Positions 60,182 to 64,000 of a stretch of 64,000 nt of DNA are shown piece after piece (position 1 is the first letter of the stretch; every line of letters starts with the position of its first letter). The position numbers and the translations under genes are program-made. The stretch covers positions 2,170,001 through 2,234,000 of the forward strand of contig NZ_CP051198.1 of the NCBI RefSeq assembly GCF_024181225.1, given 5' to 3'. Source of the stretch: Treponema sp. OMZ 787 (lineage in GTDB: Bacteria; Spirochaetota; Spirochaetia; Treponematales; Treponemataceae). The notes under the pieces were generated by a model. That model did not search any database, was not told where the DNA came from, and saw only the letters and a list, made by a program, of their open reading frames with translations.

Positions 60182-60895
60182 ATGCAGAACGAGTTGAGAA
60201 TTCTATTTGAAGATAATTTTTTTGCCGTGGTTTTAAAAAACTGCGGAGACAATTCCCAGACCTTTTTTAAAAAGGCCTTTAGCGAAAAAAAATATGCCGA
60301 GGCTGTAAACCGATTGGATAAACCTGTAAGCGGCTTGGTTCTAATTTCTTTTTCTCCTCAAATGCATACAAAATTAAATAATCTTTTTAAAGAACAAAGC
60401 ATAAAAAAAGAATATTGGGCGATCTGCAAAAAAAGAGAAGAAGCCGACCATCAATTTCCCGCAGCCGATTTTGAAATAAGCCATGATTATTTGTACAAAA
60501 AAGAATTTTGCGAAGCCTATCTTGAGTTTAACACAAAACTACAAAAGGGCTTTGTAACCGAATCAAAACAAAGAGGAAAAAAAGCCTCTCTTTATTGGGA
60601 GCTTTCAGGTATCGGAGACAACTATAATTTTTTGCGTGTCTTTCCCGAAACAGGCCGCACCCATCAAATCCGTATTCAGCTTGCTCACTTGGGGATGCCG
60701 ATAAAGGGGGACATCAAATACGGTTCCGAGCGCACCGAAAAATCCGGCGGAATAAGACTCCACGCCTACTCTTTAAAATTCTGCCATCCTCAAACCCGAA
60801 AGCAAATGGAAATTTCAGCCCTTCCGCCCTCTCCCGATGCGCTATGGTCAGCCTGCATTGAAGCTTGCTTGAAGGCAAAAGAGCTTGACGAATAG
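60182..60895 (+). CDS. RluA-family pseudouridine synthase
   Basis: 237 residues. The catalytic motif NRLDKPVSGLVLIS (Asp about residue 41) and the C-terminal GRTHQIRIQLAHLGMPIKGDIKYG are diagnostic of RluA-type enzymes. It is shorter than full RluA/RluD proteins and lacks an S4 domain. It makes pseudouridine in rRNA or tRNA; the target is unknown. No clear Shine-Dalgarno is seen. It lies in the middle of Rpn fragments. Confidence 0.85.
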   Translation: MQNELRILFEDNFFAVVLKNCGDNSQTFFKKAFSEKKYAEAVNRLDKPVSGLVLISFSPQMHTKLNNLFKEQSIKKEYWAICKKREEADHQFPAADFEISHDYLYKKEFCEAYLEFNTKLQKGFVTESKQRGKKASLYWELSGIGDNYNFLRVFPETGRTHQIRIQLAHLGMPIKGDIKYGSERTEKSGGIRLHAYSLKFCHPQTRKQMEISALPPSPDALWSACIEACLKAKELDE

Positions 60896-60896
60896 A

Positions 60897-60947
60897 TTAG
60901 AGCTTTTCGATTTCGGATTCGGGAAGGCCGGTTATTTTCTTGAATTT
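60897..60947 (-). pseudogene. C-terminal fragment of a second Rpn-family gene
   Basis: The minus-strand frame ends KKITGLPESEIEKL and TAA (60897-60899), nearly the same ending as the intact protein at 59149-59913. Only this terminal piece is left. Confidence 0.65.
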
Positions 60948-61039
60948 TTTAAAATTTTCCTATGTATTACAAACAATTTCTATAATAATTATGAGAGGGG
61001 AAAAACTATTCCTTTAAATAATTTATCATGGAGGTTGAT

Positions 61040-61918
61040 ATGAAACAAGCATTTAAAATTACCCTGCGAAACGGCTACGCCTTTAAGCGGGTCTTCGGAG
61101 TTGAGGAAAATAAGGATGTACTACAGGATTTATTGGAATGTATCTTGGACATTTCTCCTGAAAATATCACAGGTTTGGAACTTTTAGATAAGGAGTTTCA
61201 TAAGGAGCTTTTAAGTGAAAAATTAGGTGTATTGGATATAAAACTAAGAATAAAAGACGGAACTTTTGTAGATATCGAAATTCAAAACCTTTGGCACCGT
61301 GATTTTGCTGAGAGAACTTTGTATTATTGGTCTAAAATGTACAATGGAGGTATAAAGCAAGGTCAAGACTATACAAAACTTCCAAAGTGTATTACAATAA
61401 ACTTAATAGGGCAAGGTTTTAATAAAAACAAACGTCTCCACAACAAGTATCTTGTTATGGAAAAAGACACAAAAGAGCCCTTACTTTCAAAGCTTGAGAT
61501 TCATATACTAAACCTTGAAAAAGCTAAAACCTTAAAAGAATCTCAATGCAAAGATAATAAAACAAAAGGCTTATTAAACTGGCTAAAATTTATCGAAACC
61601 GATGATAAGGAGGTAAGAAAGATGTTGGCACAAGAATCACCCATGATGAGAAAGGCAAATACAATGATAGAAATAATTGAAATGAGTCCCAAGGATAGAT
61701 GGCTCTATGAATCCCGCATGAAATATGAACACGATAAAGCTTCATGTATAAATGAAGGTTATCAACAGGGGCTTGAAGCCGGAATTGAACAAGGCTTTGC
61801 TGATGGAGCATATAAAACAAAACTTGAAACAGCCTCTATGTTTAAAAAACTAGGAATAGATATCGAAAAAATAGCTGAAGGAACAGGCCTTAGTAAAGAA
61901 GAAATACAAAAATTATAG
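61040..61918 (+). CDS. Rpn-family PD-(D/E)XK nuclease/putative transposase (intact)
   Basis: 292 residues from ATG 61040, five bases after GGAGG. The PD-(D/E)XK core is LGVLDIKLRIKDGTFVDIEIQNLWHRDFAERTLYYWSKMY (D..E.Q), following TLRNGYAFKRVFG. The C-terminal FADGAYKTKLETASMFKKLGIDIEKIAEGTGLSKEEIQKL is the repeated tail seen in the fragments nearby. T_den_put_tspse/Rpn family, function in T. denticola unknown. Convergent with the POR gene through a strong terminator. Confidence 0.85.
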   Translation: MKQAFKITLRNGYAFKRVFGVEENKDVLQDLLECILDISPENITGLELLDKEFHKELLSEKLGVLDIKLRIKDGTFVDIEIQNLWHRDFAERTLYYWSKMYNGGIKQGQDYTKLPKCITINLIGQGFNKNKRLHNKYLVMEKDTKEPLLSKLEIHILNLEKAKTLKESQCKDNKTKGLLNWLKFIETDDKEVRKMLAQESPMMRKANTMIEIIEMSPKDRWLYESRMKYEHDKASCINEGYQQGLEAGIEQGFADGAYKTKLETASMFKKLGIDIEKIAEGTGLSKEEIQKL

Positions 61919-61954
61919 CAATCACAAATCAAAAAACAATCTTAAACATAAAAA

Positions 61955-61993
61955 AAGCGGACATCTTTTCCCGTAGGAAAAGGATGTCCGCTT
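61955..61993. terminator. Strong bidirectional terminator
   Basis: A 17-bp stem, AAGCGGACATCTTTTCC (61955-61971) with its partner 61976-61993 (one bulged G) and a CGTA loop. A-rich sequence before the stem provides the T run for the minus-strand gene. Confidence 0.75.
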
Positions 61994-62000
61994 ATCAGCT

Positions 62001-62091
62001 AATTTTTATTGGAGCGGCAGCGTAATCGCCCGGCTGTTTAAAAATTCAATTTTTAAATAGCCGAGGCGAGTACTAGGAGCCAATAAAAATT
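62001..62091. repeat. Large imperfect inverted repeat after the POR gene
   Basis: Outer arms AATTTTTATTGG (62001-62012) and CCAATAAAAATT (62080-62091) match perfectly; the right arm overlaps the POR stop. An inner palindrome CGGCT..AGCCG with TTTAAAAATT/AATTTTTAAA spans 62031-62063. It lies between the terminator and the POR stop. Confidence 0.7.
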
Positions 62092-64000
62092 ACTCGGCCA
62101 TACGCTTATACCGATTATACCTCTCCTTAGCGTCTTCCTCTGCGTGCTTGAACAAGACTTCCGCAACATCGGGGAAGGTCTTTTTAAGCGAGGTGTAGCG
62201 GACTTCGGAGTTGATGAAGTCTTGGAATGAGGCAGTCGGTTCCTTGCTGTCCAGCTGGAAGGGATTTTTGCCTTCGGCTTTTAAGCGCGGATCAAAGCGG
62301 TATAGGTGCCAGTAGCCGGCCTCAACAGCCTTTTTCTCCTGCTCGACGCTTCTTCCCATGCCGGAGCGGAGTCCGTGGTTGATACAGGGAGCGTAACAGA
62401 TAACGATGGAAGGGCCGTCATAGCTTTCGGCTTCTTTTACAGCCTTTACAAACTGGCTCATATTGGAACCTATGGCAACCTGAGCTACATAAACATAGCC
62501 GTAGGTCATAAGCATTGCACCCAAATCCTTTTTGCGGATTCGTTTTCCGCCTGCCGCAAATTTTGCAACAGCCGCTGTTGGAGTCGACTTTGAGGACTGA
62601 CCTCCCGTATTGGAATAAACTTCAGTATCGAATACGAGGATGTTAAAGTCTTCGCCCGAAGCCATGGTGTGGTCAAGACCGCCGTAACCGATATCATAGG
62701 CCCATCCGTCGCCTCCGAATGACCATACACTCTTTTTGACAATAAAGTCTTTAAGCTTGTAGATATACTCCAAGAGTCTGTCAGCCTCGATATTTCCCGT
62801 ATTATATTTGAAGGTATGGCTTTCGGGAACGGGAAGATAATCGGCAGCATCCGTATTCTTTACAGCCGTATTTCTAGGCGGCTGATGAGCATCAAAGAGG
62901 GCCTTAATCTTATCGCAGGTTAGGATATTGGCTTCAACATCTTTTTTATTTTCAATCCATTCTTTAAAGAGCGGAGTAAAATCGGTTCCGACATTGAGCT
63001 CGATAAATTTTTTCATATAGTCTTCGGCTTGTTCCCTTAACTTGCGTGCACCGAGGGCCATTCCGTAGCCGTAGTTTGCATTGTCTTCAAAAAGGGAACT
63101 TGCCCAAGTGGGACCCTTACCCTTTTCGTTATAGGTAAAGCCGGCAGTGGGGTAAGAGCCTCCCCATATCGAAGAACAGCCTGAAGCATTTGCTATCATC
63201 ATGCGGTCTCCGAAAAGGCGGGTAACAAGGGTTGCGTAGGCTGTTTCGCCGCAGCCTGCACAAGCTCCGTGGAATTCCAAGAGAGGCTGCTTAAACTGGC
63301 TTCCCTTAACCGAGAACTGATCCATAAGACCGTGCTTTGTAGAAACATTGTCAACTGCATAGTCCCAGTTTTTAGCCTGAGCTTCTTCCTCTGCCAGAGG
63401 CTTCATAACGAGGGCCTTGTTCTTTGCGGGACAGACGTTTGCACAGTTTGAACATCCGGTGCAGTCCATAACCGAAACCTGCATCCTGTACTCAAGACCT
63501 TCAAGTCCTTTTCCGTTGGCCTTTATTGTTTCAAAGCCCTCAGGTTTTGCCTCTCTCTCTTTTTCGTCAAGAAGGAAGGGGCGGATTACGGCGTGAGGAC
63601 ATACGAATGAACACTGGTTACACTGAATACAGTTTTCCTTTATCCAGTGCGGAACTTCAACTGCAACGCCTCGCTTTTCATATCGGCTTGTGCAGTTAGG
63701 CATTCTTCCGTCTTCAACACCCTTAAAGGTACTCACTCTTAGAGCATCTCCTTCCTGCCTGTTGATGGGAATAAGAACATTGCGTACATAGGGCGGAAGA
63801 TGAGAATTTGAAATAACAGAATCCTCTGCATTTGCCCAAGCGGCAGGCACGGCAACCTTGTGAAGAGAGGCGACACCCTTTTCTACTGCCGCATAGTTCA
63901 TATTTACGACATCTTCACCCTTTTTACCGTAATCTCTTACTATGGATTTTTTTAAACTGTCAACGGCTTCTTCAATAGGAATAATTTCTGCAAGTTTAAA
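62090..64000 (-). CDS. Pyruvate:ferredoxin (flavodoxin) oxidoreductase, C-terminal part (5' end outside window)
   Basis: The frame stays open from TAA at 62090 through the end of the window (636 residues seen). Two 4Fe-4S motifs, CIQCNQCSFVCPHAV and CTGCSNCANVCPAKN, are followed by the proximal cluster region (CAGCGETAYATL) and the TPP-binding part ANASGCSSIWGGSYPTAGF and GKGPTWASSLFEDNANYG. The final part, with DTEVYSNTGGQSSKSTP and YAPCINHGLRSGMGRS, belongs to the TPP domain. It decarboxylates pyruvate to acetyl-CoA with electrons to ferredoxin or flavodoxin, the central step of anaerobic metabolism in treponemes. Confidence 0.95.
   Translation of the reverse strand, partial: FKLAEIIPIEEAVDSLKKSIVRDYGKKGEDVVNMNYAAVEKGVASLHKVAVPAAWANAEDSVISNSHLPPYVRNVLIPINRQEGDALRVSTFKGVEDGRMPNCTSRYEKRGVAVEVPHWIKENCIQCNQCSFVCPHAVIRPFLLDEKEREAKPEGFETIKANGKGLEGLEYRMQVSVMDCTGCSNCANVCPAKNKALVMKPLAEEEAQAKNWDYAVDNVSTKHGLMDQFSVKGSQFKQPLLEFHGACAGCGETAYATLVTRLFGDRMMIANASGCSSIWGGSYPTAGFTYNEKGKGPTWASSLFEDNANYGYGMALGARKLREQAEDYMKKFIELNVGTDFTPLFKEWIENKKDVEANILTCDKIKALFDAHQPPRNTAVKNTDAADYLPVPESHTFKYNTGNIEADRLLEYIYKLKDFIVKKSVWSFGGDGWAYDIGYGGLDHTMASGEDFNILVFDTEVYSNTGGQSSKSTPTAAVAKFAAGGKRIRKKDLGAMLMTYGYVYVAQVAIGSNMSQFVKAVKEAESYDGPSIVICYAPCINHGLRSGMGRSVEQEKKAVEAGYWHLYRFDPRLKAEGKNPFQLDSKEPTASFQDFINSEVRYTSLKKTFPDVAEVLFKHAEEDAKERYNRYKRMAE

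Overview
The window looks like chromosome of an oral-type Treponema close to T. denticola. The evidence is its low G+C content, many spirochaetal lipoprotein signals, a Trep_Strep-type ECF substrate component, several Rpn/T_den_put_tspse genes, and housekeeping genes in bacterial operons. This is an inference from gene content; no database was searched. No rRNA, tRNA or CRISPR array was recognised.

Layout. 0-12 kb: the 3' end of a PBP1C-like gene, a CyuA-like desulfidase, a formylglycine-generating-enzyme-like protein, an ISAs1-family insertion sequence, a lipase-like hydrolase, a cell-envelope operon (two TPR-like lipoproteins, an MltD-like transglycosylase, an OmpA-domain protein) and the infC-rpmI-rplT operon extended by a coiled-coil gene, zapA and a DUF188 gene. 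A second ISAs1 copy lies just upstream of the infC promoter. 12.9-15.6 kb: a very AT-rich patch of small membrane, lipoprotein and hypothetical genes, at least two of them visibly broken. 15.7-27.9 kb: an ECF transporter operon, an AAA-ATPase/PD-(D/E)XK protein, an acetyltransferase, an RNA methyltransferase, a membrane Zn-peptidase, and hypA-hypB beside a large iron-sulfur flavoprotein.

28.0-33.0 kb: the remains of a Firmicutes-type integrative/conjugative element. It holds broken serine recombinase, virD4/traG and pcfB genes, an intact-looking tnpW, and four cargo genes. It lies between two copies of the 3' end of a large membrane-protein gene. 35-57.3 kb is mostly conserved: ClC channel, MnmE, PAP2, a DUF4015 glycosidase-like protein, a CpXC / beta-propeller / solute-binding operon, acyl-CoA synthetase, a ParB-like protein, an M23 peptidase, RecJ, pyrimidine-nucleoside phosphorylase, ThrC, dCMP deaminase and Kbl. 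57.4-62 kb is a cluster of intact and broken Rpn-family genes with many hairpins. The window ends inside pyruvate:ferredoxin oxidoreductase.

The most notable observations are: (1) four genes whose start codon lies only 6-7 nt after a strong sigma70-like promoter with a 17-bp spacer and without a Shine-Dalgarno sequence, suggesting leaderless mRNAs; (2) the dismembered conjugative element, including an open frame that joins a recombinase zinc ribbon to the tail of a host membrane protein; (3) orphan hypAB next to a 914-residue multi-cluster GltD-like flavoprotein; (4) a graveyard of Rpn genes with nested palindromes.
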